Part shown: one piece after another, positions 8,910 through 18,327 of the stretch
Numbering within the stretch: position 1 is the stretch's first letter
Layout of the letters: the number at the start of each line of letters is the position of its first letter
The notes under the pieces: generated by a model
Databases searched by the model: none
Told to the model about the DNA's origin: nothing
The model's input: the letters and a program-made list of their open reading frames with translations, nothing else
Program-made: the position numbers and the translations under genes
DNA from: Bacteroidales bacterium
GTDB taxonomy: Bacteria; Bacteroidota; Bacteroidia; Bacteroidales; UBA12077
Length of the DNA stretch: 64,000 bases
Direction: 5' to 3'
NCBI GenBank assembly: GCA_016342685.1
Contig: JAEINU010000003.1
Coordinates: forward strand, 62,001 to 126,000

Positions 8910-10250
8910 ATGGCTAAGAAGAATGTTCTCATTATCGGAGCCGCTGGAAGAGATTTCCACAACTTTAACACTTATTACAGAGAAAATGCAGATTGCAATG
9001 TAGTTGCTTTTACTGCTGCTCAAATTCCGGATATCGACGGAAGAAAATACCCTGCTGAATTAGCAGGTAATATGTATCCTGAAGGAATTCCAATTTATGC
9101 TCAGGAAGAATTACCAAGATTAATTAAAGAATTGAAAGTTGAAGATTGCGTATTTTCATATAGCGATGTTCCTTATCAAGTAGTTATGAACCTTAGCGCA
9201 TTGGTTAATGCAGTGGGAGCGAATTTTGTACTATTAGGGCCTGAAAAGACTATGATAAAAAGTACAAAGCCTGTTATTGCTGTTGGAGCTGTTCGCACAG
9301 GTTGTGGTAAGTCACAAACTTCGCGTAGAATAATAGAATTATTAATGGAACAAGGACTAAAAGTTGTTGCTATTCGTCATCCAATGCCTTATGGAGACTT
9401 AGTAGCACAAAAAGTTCAACGTTTCGCTACTGTTGAAGATTTAGCTAAACATAAATGTACCATTGAAGAAATGGAAGAGTACGAACCACATGTGGTTCGT
9501 GGTAACGTAATTTATGCAGGTGTTGATTATGAAGCTATTGTTAGAGCTGCAGAAAATGATCCTGATGGATGTGATGTAATTCTTTGGGATGGTGGTAATA
9601 ACGATTTCCCATTTTACAAGCCTGATTTAATGGTTACTGTTGTTGATCCTCACAGACCGGGACATGAATTGTCTTATTATCCTGGTGAAGCTACTTTACG
9701 AATGGCTGATTATGTTGTTATTAATAAAATGGACTCTGCTGATGCAGATGCGATTCAGATTGTTCGCGACAACATTGCTAAAGTAAGTCCTAATGCTGTT
9801 GTTGTTGATGGGGCTTCTCCACTTACAATTGACAAGCCTGAATTGGTTAGAGGTAAAAAAGTTCTCGTTGTTGAAGACGGACCAACCTTAACTCACGGCG
9901 AAATGAAAATAGGAGCTGGTACTGTAGCTGCTAAAAAATGTGGAGCTGGAGAATTAGTTGATCCAAGAGAATTTGCTGTTGGTAAATTGGCCGAAACATT
10001 TAAAATTTATCCTAATATTGGAACTTTACTTCCAGCGATGGGATATGGCAATCAGCAGATTAGAGATCTTGAAGCTACAATTGATAAAACACCTTGTGAT
10101 GTTGTTGTTATTGCTACTCCAATCGATTTAACTCGTATTGTTAAAATTAACAAGCCAACAGTTAAAGTAGGTTATGATTTGCAAGAAATTGGAACTCCTG
10201 ACTTAAAGCAAGCTGTTAACGATTTTATTCAAAAGAATAATTTGAAATAA
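8910..10250 (+). CDS. Cyclic 2,3-diphosphoglycerate synthetase-like P-loop GTPase
   Basis: The 446-residue protein starts with a Rossmann-like half (NVLIIGAAGRDFHNFNTYY). A P-loop domain follows with GAVRTGCGKSQTSRR near residue 130 and a guanine-specificity motif NKMD near residue 275. This architecture and length match the archaeal cyclic 2,3-diphosphoglycerate synthetase family, which closes the 2,3-DPG ring with ATP. Bacterial members are common in anaerobes, but their substrate is not established to my knowledge. It is monocistronic, with a -7 box, a strong GGAGG site and a 12-bp terminator hairpin, all consistent with high expression. Family membership is likely; cDPG as the product is inference. 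Confidence 0.75.
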   Translation: MAKKNVLIIGAAGRDFHNFNTYYRENADCNVVAFTAAQIPDIDGRKYPAELAGNMYPEGIPIYAQEELPRLIKELKVEDCVFSYSDVPYQVVMNLSALVNAVGANFVLLGPEKTMIKSTKPVIAVGAVRTGCGKSQTSRRIIELLMEQGLKVVAIRHPMPYGDLVAQKVQRFATVEDLAKHKCTIEEMEEYEPHVVRGNVIYAGVDYEAIVRAAENDPDGCDVILWDGGNNDFPFYKPDLMVTVVDPHRPGHELSYYPGEATLRMADYVVINKMDSADADAIQIVRDNIAKVSPNAVVVDGASPLTIDKPELVRGKKVLVVEDGPTLTHGEMKIGAGTVAAKKCGAGELVDPREFAVGKLAETFKIYPNIGTLLPAMGYGNQQIRDLEATIDKTPCDVVVIATPIDLTRIVKINKPTVKVGYDLQEIGTPDLKQAVNDFIQKNNLK

Positions 10251-10268
10251 TATAATTTCTTAAGTTGT

Positions 10269-10300
10269 AAAAGGTTGTCGTTTAAGCGACAACCTTTTTT
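10269..10300 (+). terminator. Rho-independent terminator
   Basis: A perfect 12-bp stem (AAAAGGTTGTCG with its complement) around a six-base loop, followed by T residues. It closes the cDPG-synthetase-like transcript. Confidence 0.85.
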
Positions 10301-10335
10301 ATTTTGTGTAAATTTTGATAAAAAAGCATATTGAC

Positions 10336-10365
10336 TTGAATTTTTTTTTAATTCTGTTATTTTTG
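10336..10365 (+). promoter_or_regulatory. Promoter of secreted paralogue A
   Basis: TTG, a 19-base spacer and TATTTTTG match the Bacteroidota consensus. Transcription would start near 10371, about 30 bases before the ATG at 10400. Confidence 0.6.
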
Positions 10366-10399
10366 TATCAAGTAATTATTTAAACCTAAATTATTAATT

Positions 10400-11014
10400 A
10401 TGTTACGATTTGCATTTACCTTTTTTGTGCTTTTAACAATGAGTTTTTGTATAAGTGCGCAAGTAGTTATAGCAGAACAAGAAGATACGGTTAAAGTTAT
10501 TAATGAAGAAAATACAGAGGATGCAAAAAATAATTTAAAGTCTGAAGTAACAGATGTCATATATCAACACGATGGAACAAAACTTTTGGTTGATGTAAAA
10601 AAGATTTACCTAAACGACTTATATTATTCTTTTCCAGGAGAAACAAAGGTAAACAAGATGGATCAGCGTTTAGTGCATAAAATCGAATATAAAAGCGGAA
10701 AAGTTGAGGTGTTGAATGAAACGCCTCAAGATGTTCGTGAGGTTGGAGATTACAGAAAAGTAAAAGTTACAAAAGATTCTGATGATGTAGAAGGATTAAT
10801 TGAAGTAGCTAAATTAGAAGCTATTGCAGAAGGTAGTGAAAGAGGAGGATATACCACTCAAAAAACACTAGAAAGAAGTGCAATAATTGTTTTAAGAAGA
10901 AAAGCGGCCTTAGTAAATGCCGATATTATTTTAATTACTGATAAAAAAACTCAAGTGGCTTTTGGGGAACTACCTAAAGTAACATTATATGGCACAGCAT
11001 ATTCGTATAGATAA
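10400..11014 (+). CDS. Secreted protein of unknown function, paralogue A
   Basis: I do not recognise a named family. The 204-residue protein has a signal peptide (about residues 1-20, ending CISAQ), an acidic stretch, then a small beta-rich region beginning KLLVDVKKIYLNDLYYS. A helical segment RSAIIVLRRKAALVNADIIL follows, and the end is YGTAYSYR. The same blocks occur in the same order in the minus-strand gene at 30952-31524, so the two are paralogues. The repeated Ala/Lys helix followed by a beta strand suggests a periplasmic or surface protein. It has its own promoter and terminator and lies convergent to a PlsC-type acyltransferase gene. Confidence 0.75.
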   Translation: MLRFAFTFFVLLTMSFCISAQVVIAEQEDTVKVINEENTEDAKNNLKSEVTDVIYQHDGTKLLVDVKKIYLNDLYYSFPGETKVNKMDQRLVHKIEYKSGKVEVLNETPQDVREVGDYRKVKVTKDSDDVEGLIEVAKLEAIAEGSERGGYTTQKTLERSAIIVLRRKAALVNADIILITDKKTQVAFGELPKVTLYGTAYSYR

Positions 11015-11016
11015 AT

Positions 11017-11045
11017 AAAAAAGGCGATTTTAATCGCCTTTTTTA
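11017..11045. terminator. Bidirectional terminator
   Basis: GGCGAT and ATCGCC pair around a four-base loop, with an A run before and a T run after. It can serve both the plus-strand secreted gene and the minus-strand acyltransferase that ends at 11048. Confidence 0.85.
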
Positions 11046-11047
11046 TT

Positions 11048-12394
11048 TTATATGGAATCCATTTTATTGCAAATATATTCGTAACATTTTTTTAGCTCCA
11101 ACACTTCTTTGTTTTTAAATCGTGTCTTTATATTATATCGTAATTTTGCAAATATTTTTTTTGCTTCAATATAGTAATGAAAAGCAAACAATCCCATAAG
11201 AGGCAGAATTGTCGGTATTGCAAATATTAACCACCACGGTTCTATAATATTTAATCCTACTATGGTAAGAATGATATAATAAATGGGGAATACGATTAAT
11301 CCCACAACATCTCGAACTGAACTTACAAATTGAGGGTCTTTTATTTGTTTAGTTAACCATACTGGAGTTTTGTAAGGTAAGTAATTTATAATTCCCCCAA
11401 TTATATAAAATGGTAATAAGATAATCATTAATATGGATTGGAAGAAAATCCCAAATGTTGAGTATTTTGGTTTTTGTATGATCCAATTTCTGAAATTCAG
11501 TTTCTGGATTAACTCAGAATATCTCGCTGTTTTTTCGGCTAGTATTTTAGTTCCTTCATAATCCGATTCAATAAAACCATTAAGTTTATTTATGATTTCT
11601 TTTTGAGCATAGAACTGATTGGGTTGTTTTGCATTTTTAAAACCCATTCTCACACTCATTTGAGGTAGATAGATGTATCTGATATTATCAATCATATCAT
11701 AAAACTCATCATTCTCAATATGAATCATATATTTTTTCAACTCTTTAGCTACTCTTTCACGAAGCAAATTCATTCCTCTTGGCGGATTCTTTTTATACTC
11801 ATCGTAGAATTCAGAAACATTAATTGGTTCTCCAAAATTTACAAATAACTTACTTCTAAAATTTATATAATTGCTCCAATCTAAACCTACTGGAATAATT
11901 TTAATATTTAGATTGAAATTATTTGCTTCTTCAGCTTCAAAAACAATTCTGGAAATACCTTTTTTTAAAGTTCTAAGTCGACGTATACCTGCATGATTTC
12001 CTTCAGGAAGAATAACCAATCCATTCTTATTTTTAAGTATGCTGATTGTTTTTTTGAAAACAGCTTCATTATTTCCAAGACTTTCTTTCCCATCGCGGAT
12101 TCTATAAATAGGAAGAATTCTTAAAAAGGTAAGGATTTTAGCAATACTTTTCTTTTTAAAAATATCAGCACGAGCTAAAAATATCGGTTCAGTATTTATA
12201 TTAGCCAAAACAGCCAATGCATCCATTAAAGCATTTTGATGATTAGGAGCAAATATTATTATTTCATCTTTAGGAACATTTTTAAAATTGTTAACTTTTG
12301 TTTTGAAATATAATTTGGTGACGAAATCAACGTAAGGTTTTAAGATTGAATAAAAGAATGAAGTTTTTTCAATGTTATCTCTGCTTATGGACAT
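11048..12394 (-). CDS. PlsC-type lysophospholipid acyltransferase with C-terminal membrane region
   Basis: Residues about 30-220 form a glycerolipid acyltransferase domain with NHQNALMDAL (the NHX4D-type catalytic motif) and ILPEGNHAG (the phosphate-binding EG motif). Such enzymes esterify lysophosphatidate or glycerol-3-phosphate at the membrane. The C-terminal half has three or four hydrophobic segments (about 320-345, 365-390 and 395-415). At 448 residues it is much longer than PlsC itself (about 240). The substrate is unknown. It is probably co-transcribed with the upstream BASS-family gene, 11 bases away. A second, simple PlsC is encoded at 31707-32447. Confidence 0.8.
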   Translation of the reverse strand: MSISRDNIEKTSFFYSILKPYVDFVTKLYFKTKVNNFKNVPKDEIIIFAPNHQNALMDALAVLANINTEPIFLARADIFKKKSIAKILTFLRILPIYRIRDGKESLGNNEAVFKKTISILKNKNGLVILPEGNHAGIRRLRTLKKGISRIVFEAEEANNFNLNIKIIPVGLDWSNYINFRSKLFVNFGEPINVSEFYDEYKKNPPRGMNLLRERVAKELKKYMIHIENDEFYDMIDNIRYIYLPQMSVRMGFKNAKQPNQFYAQKEIINKLNGFIESDYEGTKILAEKTARYSELIQKLNFRNWIIQKPKYSTFGIFFQSILMIILLPFYIIGGIINYLPYKTPVWLTKQIKDPQFVSSVRDVVGLIVFPIYYIILTIVGLNIIEPWWLIFAIPTILPLMGLFAFHYYIEAKKIFAKLRYNIKTRFKNKEVLELKKCYEYICNKMDSI

Positions 12395-12405
12395 AATTTA
12401 ATTGT

Positions 12406-13350
12406 TTATTGTTTTTTTAAGGGTCTTCTGGACCAGTGGGCAGCAATTGCTAATCCCGACAGTATATGCCACACCCCCCATAGGGCTGCAATAAATGCCA
12501 TTCCGCCAATGCCGTTAAATAATTTAGGATTGAAAATTAATACCAGCGCAAGTCCAGAATTTTGGATTCCAGTTTCTATTGTTACAGTTCTTATATCGTT
12601 CTGACTAAGTTTAAAAATACGGGCAAAACTAAAACCAGTAGTTAGTGCAAGTGCATTGTGAATGATAACAATTAGTAAAATTAAATGCACATATTTCAGA
12701 AAATATTGCCAATTTATACTTAGTGCAATTATTACATACAAAGCAAATATAACGATGGATGATATTTTTATTGGTTTTAGAATTTTAGATGTAATTCTCG
12801 GGAATTTATATGAAAATAACATTCCTAAGGTTAATGGAATGCCAAGTAATATGATCATGGTTTTAAACATTTCAATAGGGTCAATTTCAATTGGGATAAT
12901 AAGTCCTGAGCCTTTCGAATAAATAGATGCATAAATACTTCCCCAAAATGCAAAATTGAACGGAGTCATTATTAAAGCCGAAACATCAGCAAATGCTGTT
13001 AGACTCACCGACAATTCGGTATTTCCTTTGGCAAGAGACGTCATAAAGTTTGAGATGTTTCCTCCAGGACAGGCAGAAACTAATATCATTCCTAAAGCAA
13101 TACTTGGAGCAGGGTTTATTAAAACTACTAAACCTAAAGTAAGTATTGGTAATAACAAAAACTGCGAAATAATGCCAATTATGACAGATTTTGGGTGTAA
13201 GAATACTTTTTTAAATCTTTCCAGCTTTAACTCTAAAGCCACTCCAAACATAACGAACGCCAGAGTTATGTTCAATAAGAATAATCCTTCTTGGTTAAAA
13301 TTTAAGCGAATGTTGTCAAGTACTTCTAACGAATCTGTAAACATATGCAT
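12406..13350 (-). CDS. Bile acid:sodium symporter (BASS/SBF) family transporter
   Basis: The 314-residue membrane protein has about ten hydrophobic segments and the BASS-family core CPGGNISNFMTSLAKGN (about residues 93-109). It also has ETGIQNSGLALVLIF, corresponding to the crossover helix that binds sodium. Bacterial BASS proteins import organic anions with sodium; the substrate here cannot be inferred. The ATG at 13350 gives an N-terminus preceding the first membrane helix, and no stronger start is visible. It is upstream of, and probably co-transcribed with, the acyltransferase gene. Confidence 0.85.
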   Translation of the reverse strand: MHMFTDSLEVLDNIRLNFNQEGLFLLNITLAFVMFGVALELKLERFKKVFLHPKSVIIGIISQFLLLPILTLGLVVLINPAPSIALGMILVSACPGGNISNFMTSLAKGNTELSVSLTAFADVSALIMTPFNFAFWGSIYASIYSKGSGLIIPIEIDPIEMFKTMIILLGIPLTLGMLFSYKFPRITSKILKPIKISSIVIFALYVIIALSINWQYFLKYVHLILLIVIIHNALALTTGFSFARIFKLSQNDIRTVTIETGIQNSGLALVLIFNPKLFNGIGGMAFIAALWGVWHILSGLAIAAHWSRRPLKKQ

Positions 13351-13360
13351 ATGTTTTAGT

Positions 13361-13421
13361 AGTGGGTAAAAATAAACAATTGATTTTAAAAAAGAAAAGA
13401 GTGTTTATTTCTTTTACCACT
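13361..13421. repeat. Imperfect inverted repeat upstream of the BASS gene
   Basis: AGTGGGTAAAAATAAAC (13361-13377) is an imperfect complement of GTTTATTTCTTTTACCACT (13403-13421), with a 25-base spacer. It lies between the start of the minus-strand BASS gene and the plus-strand gene at 13574. It could be a cruciform or 5' UTR hairpin; there is no direct evidence of function. Confidence 0.4.
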
Positions 13422-13573
13422 GATTAAAAGGACTTGGTCTTTGGTTGCAGATTTTTAATCAAAAAAAAGTAATGCTTTAACAATTTTAACTGATAAGATT
13501 TATATATTTACATTAACCTATTTGGATTATTATAACCACCTTACTATTTAATAATTAAAAACTTGATTAAATA

Positions 13574-14002
13574 GTGGAAAACGAAAAAGTATTAAAATTA
13601 ATTGATGATGTTTCTGAAGTTCTTTCAATTTTAATTGAGTTGAAAAGGAATGGTAGATTTCGTGAGGCATTGGAAAAAATCGATGAGGCTTTGTTGAAAT
13701 ATTTTAATTTCAATTCAGATTTCTTTTATGCAATTTCTGAGGATTTTTTAATAAATGCTTTGAAAGAAGAGAAAGGACTTTCTTCTAAACAATTGTCAAC
13801 TTTAGCTGAAATCTTAGGTGAAAAAGGGGATATTCTTTTAGAACAGAATAATTTGAAGGATAGTCAGAAAGTATTGAAGAATACCTTAAAGATATATTAT
13901 TTTTTGAATGAAGATCAGGATTTTTTTTCTTTTAAGAATATGAACAAGATGTTGATTATTAATGAGAAATTATCCAAAATTAATGTAAAAATAGAATCGT
14001 AG
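13574..14002 (+). CDS. Small helical protein of unknown function
   Basis: The 142-residue protein starts with GTG and is predicted to be all alpha-helical. ALEKIDEALLKYF and LAEILGEKGDILLEQNNLKDSQKVLKNTLKIYYF have TPR-like spacing of small and aromatic residues, so one or two degenerate TPR-type helix pairs are likely. It has no signal peptide or membrane segment and so is presumably cytoplasmic. Its stop codon is one base from the end of the convergent pgi gene. I do not recognise a named family. Confidence 0.65.
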   Translation: MENEKVLKLIDDVSEVLSILIELKRNGRFREALEKIDEALLKYFNFNSDFFYAISEDFLINALKEEKGLSSKQLSTLAEILGEKGDILLEQNNLKDSQKVLKNTLKIYYFLNEDQDFFSFKNMNKMLIINEKLSKINVKIES

Positions 14003-14003
14003 A

Positions 14004-15353
14004 CTAGTTTTTCTTTAGTCGTTTATTGATCAAAGCACTTTTCTCTTCAAATCCTGGTTTTCCAAGTAATGAAAACATATTATTTTTATAAGCTTCAACT
14101 CCAGGTTGATCGAAAGGGTTTATTTCAAGTAAATAGCCACTTATAGCACAGGATTTTTCGAAAAAGTATAATAACTCTCCAATATAAAATTCATTAAGTT
14201 CAGGCATGGAAATTTTAATGTTTGGAACTTGCCCATCAGAATGAGCGATTGAAGTTCCTAATTCAGCCATTTTATTGACGTAGTCCATTGATTTCCCTTC
14301 CAAATAATTCAGCTTATCTAGATTGTCAATATCTGTTGGAATGGAAAGATTATATTTAGTTTTCTCAATGCTAATTATTGTCTCGAAAACATTTCTTATT
14401 CCATCCTGTATATATTGTCCTATTGAATGAAGGTCTGTGGTAAAAGATGCGCTCGCAGGAAAAATTCCTTTATTTTCTTTTCCTTCGCTTTCTCCAAATA
14501 GCTGTTTCCACCATTCTGATATAAAATTTAAACGAGGAGTTGAATTTGCTAATATTTCAATTGTTCTACCCTCTAAGTACAGAGCATTTCTAATCGCAGC
14601 ATACTGATAAGTAGGATTGTTATTAAACGGATTTTCTTCCGATTGCTTTAACATAGATTTTGCGCCAAGAATAATATCTTTAATGTTAAATCCCGCGCAA
14701 GCAATTGGTAATAACCCAACTGGAGTTAAAACAGAATACCTTCCGCCAATATCATCAGAAATATCAAAAGTTTTATAGTGCTCTTTATTAGCTAATTCTC
14801 GCAGTGCTCCTTTGGATGAATCTGTAATTGCAACGATTCGTTTCGATGCTTGTTCTTTTCCAAATCTATCTTCAATTTCTTTTCTTAACAATCTAAATGC
14901 AATGCTTGGTTCAGTTGTTGTTCCTGATTTTGAGATAACAATTATAGAAAAAGTTTTATCTTTTATGTAGTTAAGTAATTCATAATGATAATCTTCAGAT
15001 AAATTATGTCCGGCATATAGTATTGTAGAATTTTTCTTGTTTGTATTTAGATAATCAAAGTTTCCCGACAAAGCTTCAATTACAGCTTTTGATCCGAGAT
15101 ACGAACCTCCAATTCCAATTACTACAATAATTTCTGATATTTGGTTTAGGTGCTTAGCTGTTAGATTAATTTCCGAGATTAATTCTGACGGAATCTCATT
15201 TGGGAGATTGTTCCATCCTAAGAATTCATTACCTTTTCCAGATTTGGATTTAAGGAGATCGTTTTTTTCAGCTGTTAACTTTTCATATTTATTAAAATCT
15301 GTTAGATCTATAAATGGGATAGCATTTGTTAAATCAATTTTAATATTTTCCAT
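14004..15353 (-). CDS. pgi: Glucose-6-phosphate isomerase
   Basis: Interconverts glucose-6-phosphate and fructose-6-phosphate in glycolysis. The 449-residue protein is of the short bacterial type. It shows the sugar-phosphate-binding segments GIGGSYLGSKA and VISKSGTTTEPSIAF, the catalytic-region GESEGKENKGIFP, and DLHSIGQYIQDG. It is the last gene of a lysS-gpsA-pgi series, 21 bases after gpsA. Confidence 0.96.
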   Translation of the reverse strand: MENIKIDLTNAIPFIDLTDFNKYEKLTAEKNDLLKSKSGKGNEFLGWNNLPNEIPSELISEINLTAKHLNQISEIIVVIGIGGSYLGSKAVIEALSGNFDYLNTNKKNSTILYAGHNLSEDYHYELLNYIKDKTFSIIVISKSGTTTEPSIAFRLLRKEIEDRFGKEQASKRIVAITDSSKGALRELANKEHYKTFDISDDIGGRYSVLTPVGLLPIACAGFNIKDIILGAKSMLKQSEENPFNNNPTYQYAAIRNALYLEGRTIEILANSTPRLNFISEWWKQLFGESEGKENKGIFPASASFTTDLHSIGQYIQDGIRNVFETIISIEKTKYNLSIPTDIDNLDKLNYLEGKSMDYVNKMAELGTSIAHSDGQVPNIKISMPELNEFYIGELLYFFEKSCAISGYLLEINPFDQPGVEAYKNNMFSLLGKPGFEEKSALINKRLKKN

Positions 15354-15374
15354 GATAAGTTAATGTTTGAATTA

Positions 15375-16370
15375 CTAACGCAAGTTCTCTGTTAATAGTT
15401 TAATTTCTATTGCTGGCGATATTTTTTCGTAAAGAATATTGTAAACAGCTTCTGTAATAGGCATGTTAACAAGATAGCTTTTGTTTATTTCAATAATTGA
15501 TTTTACTGCGTAATAACCTTCAGCAACCATATTCATTTCTAATTGTGCTGATTTTACCGAATATCCTTTTCCAATCATATTTCCAAAAGTACGATTCCTA
15601 CTAAATTGAGAATAGGCTGTAACCAATAAATCACCCAAATATGCCGAGCTCTTTATATCCCTTGTAATTGGATGCACAACATCAACAAATCGTTTAATTT
15701 CTTGAATAGCATTTGATATTAATACTGCGTTAAAGTTATCTCCGTAGCCTAAACCATGGCATATTCCCGCAGCAACAGCAAATACATTTTTAAGAACAGC
15801 GGAATATTCAGTGCCATATATATCTTCAGAAATACTTGTTTTGATGAATGGAGTGCTTAAAATATCAGCAACAGTTCTTGCATTTTTTAAATCAGGAGAT
15901 GCAATAGTCAAATAGGATAATCTTTCCAAAGCAACTTCCTCTGCATGGCAAGGTCCCGAAATTACAGCAATTGATTCGAACGGAACATTGTAAAACCTAT
16001 TGAAATATTCAGCAATAATTAAGTTTTCATCAGGAATTATACCTTTAATTGCAGAAACAATAATTTTTTTGCTTAAATTAATGGTTGCTTTTTGAAGAGC
16101 ATTTTTTAAAAAAGCCGATGGAATTGCTAAAATAACAATATCAGCTCCATCGACAGTATTTTCAATATCATTAAAAAGTTCAATTTTATTGGTATCGAGA
16201 GTAACAGAGCTTAAATAGAAATTATTGTGCTTATGTTTTTTAATAAAATCTATCTTCTCGGTACTTCTCATGTACCAGTTAATTTCATCAACATTTTCGA
16301 GTAGCATTTTTACAATAGCTGTTGCCCAACTACCACCACCTAATATTGCAACTTTTGGTTTGGTATTCAT
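15375..16370 (-). CDS. gpsA: NAD(P)-dependent glycerol-3-phosphate dehydrogenase
   Basis: Reduces dihydroxyacetone phosphate to sn-glycerol-3-phosphate, the backbone for phospholipids and the substrate of PlsC-pathway acyltransferases. The N-terminal Rossmann motif is GGGSWATA. The conserved core includes ISGPCHAEEVA, the AVLKNVFAVAAGI lysine region and the SSAYLGDLLVTAYS segment. The 331-residue length is normal. It starts 5 bases after the end of lysS, so the two are almost certainly co-transcribed. Confidence 0.95.
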   Translation of the reverse strand: MNTKPKVAILGGGSWATAIVKMLLENVDEINWYMRSTEKIDFIKKHKHNNFYLSSVTLDTNKIELFNDIENTVDGADIVILAIPSAFLKNALQKATINLSKKIIVSAIKGIIPDENLIIAEYFNRFYNVPFESIAVISGPCHAEEVALERLSYLTIASPDLKNARTVADILSTPFIKTSISEDIYGTEYSAVLKNVFAVAAGICHGLGYGDNFNAVLISNAIQEIKRFVDVVHPITRDIKSSAYLGDLLVTAYSQFSRNRTFGNMIGKGYSVKSAQLEMNMVAEGYYAVKSIIEINKSYLVNMPITEAVYNILYEKISPAIEIKLLTENLR

Positions 16371-16375
16371 TTAAG

Positions 16376-18106
16376 TTATTTTATATTCTCAATCCAGGTT
16401 TTTACATCATCCTGACTTGGATTCTGCAAACCCAATTTATGTTTTTTATTTGTTCCGCATAATTTCTGATGCAATGCTCCCGGATTTACATCTTTCATAC
16501 CTTCAACAGTATTGTATCCGTTTTTTTGAAACACTGCAACCCACTCTTCTGGAATGCCAATTTGAGTATATGCCGTTGCATCATCTTTTTGAGCTTTCTT
16601 TTCAGGTCTCATTTGAGGGAAGAACAATACGTCTTGGATTGATTCCTGCCCTGTCATAAACATGGTTAGTCGATCAATTCCTATTCCCATACCCGATGTT
16701 GGTGGCATACCATATTCCAAAGCACGAACAAAATCATGATCTATAAACATTGCTTCATCATCACCTTTTTCAGAAAGTTTTAACTGATCCTGAAATCTTT
16801 CTAACTGATCAATAGGATCATTCAACTCTGTATATGCATTACAAAGTTCTTTACCATTTACCATTAATTCGAAACGTTCTGTTAGCTCAGGATTGTCACG
16901 ATGTTTTTTACATAATGGAGACATTTCAACAGGGTAATCGGTAATGAAAGTTGGTTGAATCATGTGCCCCTCACATTTTTCACCGAATATCTCATCAATC
17001 ATTTTTCCCTTACCAAAAGTATCATTAACATCTATATTTAAATCCTTACAAACCTGACGTAATTGATCTTCGTTCATTCCGGTAATATCAATCCCTGTAT
17101 GTTCTTTAATAGCATCAATCATTGTTAATCGACGATATGGTGCTTTAAAGTCAACTTCGTTGTTGCCGATTTTAACGGTTGTTTTTCCGTGAAGAGCCAA
17201 TGCAACTTTTTCAAGCATTTCTTCGGTAAACTCCATCATCCAATTATAGTCTTTATAGGCTACATAGATTTCCATTACTGTAAACTCAGGATTGTGCGTT
17301 CTGTCCATTCCTTCGTTACGGAAATCTTTTGAGAATTCATAAACACCATCGAAACCACCAACGATTAATCTTTTTAAATATAGTTCGTTAGCAATTCTTA
17401 AATATAATGGGATATTTAATGCATTGTGATGCGTAATAAACGGACGAGCAGCAGCTCCTCCGGGTATAGCTTGTAAAATTGGTGTTTCAACTTCAAGATA
17501 TCCACGATCGTTAAACATGTTACGCATGGTATTCATGATCTTTGTACGTTGAATAAATACCTCTTTCACTTGTGGATTTACAATTAAATCTACGTAGCGT
17601 TGACGGTATCTTTGTTCTGGATCAGAGAATGCATCATATGTTTTGCCATCTTTTTCTTTTACTACAGGTAGTGGTTTGATCGATTTACTTAAGATTGTAA
17701 ATTCGGTAACATTTACCGATGTTTCACCAACTTTTGTAATAAATACATTTCCTTTTACACCAATAATATCACCAATATCTAAAAGTTTCTTAAATACTGT
17801 ATTGTATAATGTTTTATCTTCTTCAGTACAGATGTTATCACGTTTAAAATAAACCTGAATCTTACCTTTATCATCTTGTAATTCAACAAATGAAGCACTT
17901 CCCATTATTCTTCTACCTGTAATTCTTCCCGCAATACTTACTTCTTGGAAATTATTTTTTTCAGGATCGAATTTAGAAAGCATTTCTTCTGTAGTTGCAT
18001 TTACTTCGTACTTTGCAGCTGGATAAGGATCTATTCCTAATTTCCTTAATTCTACCAACGATTGTCTGCGAATCATCTCTTGTTCGCTTAACTCTAAATT
18101 CATCAT
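16376..18106 (-). CDS. lysS: Lysyl-tRNA synthetase, class II
   Basis: Charges tRNA-Lys with lysine. An N-terminal OB-fold anticodon-binding domain (about residues 55-150, with [14 protein letters not shown]-like sequence) precedes a class II catalytic core. Motif 2 is [15 protein letters not shown] and motif 3 is [12 protein letters not shown]. The protein has 576 residues, about 70 more than E. coli LysS, because of a C-terminal tail (about 510-576) containing [18 protein letters not shown]. Similar tails occur in Bacteroidota LysRS. Two adjacent ATG codons are possible starts. Confidence 0.96.
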   Translation of the reverse strand: MMNLELSEQEMIRRQSLVELRKLGIDPYPAAKYEVNATTEEMLSKFDPEKNNFQEVSIAGRITGRRIMGSASFVELQDDKGKIQVYFKRDNICTEEDKTLYNTVFKKLLDIGDIIGVKGNVFITKVGETSVNVTEFTILSKSIKPLPVVKEKDGKTYDAFSDPEQRYRQRYVDLIVNPQVKEVFIQRTKIMNTMRNMFNDRGYLEVETPILQAIPGGAAARPFITHHNALNIPLYLRIANELYLKRLIVGGFDGVYEFSKDFRNEGMDRTHNPEFTVMEIYVAYKDYNWMMEFTEEMLEKVALALHGKTTVKIGNNEVDFKAPYRRLTMIDAIKEHTGIDITGMNEDQLRQVCKDLNIDVNDTFGKGKMIDEIFGEKCEGHMIQPTFITDYPVEMSPLCKKHRDNPELTERFELMVNGKELCNAYTELNDPIDQLERFQDQLKLSEKGDDEAMFIDHDFVRALEYGMPPTSGMGIGIDRLTMFMTGQESIQDVLFFPQMRPEKKAQKDDATAYTQIGIPEEWVAVFQKNGYNTVEGMKDVNPGALHQKLCGTNKKHKLGLQNPSQDDVKTWIENIK

Positions 18107-18140
18107 ACTAATACACTATTTACTTTTTCAAAAAACAGTG

Positions 18141-18148
18141 CAAAGATA
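18141..18148 (-). promoter_or_regulatory. -7 box of the lysS operon
   Basis: On the minus strand TATCTTTG matches TAnnTTTG. A TTG lies 24 bases upstream, slightly farther than usual. Transcription would start near 18135, about 30 bases before lysS. Confidence 0.5.
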
Positions 18149-18267
18149 AGATTAAATACGAAAATTATTCGACAACTTATCTAATAGACTGAAAATAATT
18201 ACAGAATCATATAAATCTAGTAATCAAACAAGATGTTAATTATCTGTTTAATTATCCAGAAACCTAA

Positions 18268-18296
18268 TTGTTTTTATTTAGAATAAGTTAATTTTG
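18268..18296 (+). promoter_or_regulatory. lipA promoter
   Basis: TTG, 18 bases, then TAATTTTG: a full match to the Bacteroidota -33/-7 arrangement, in the divergent lysS/lipA interval. The predicted leader is about 25 bases. Confidence 0.6.
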
Positions 18297-18327
18297 TAGA
18301 TTAATTTTTGATCTAAATGTAGGGATT

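Noticed and set aside
12662-13369. Long open frames on the opposite strand of the BASS and other genes
   Set aside because: They lack family motifs, start signals or sensible composition and are the expected shadows of AT-rich coding sequence.
14002-14020. Hairpin GACTA/TAGTC between the helical protein gene and pgi as a terminator
   Set aside because: A five-base stem with no proper T run overlapping both stop codons is too weak to support.
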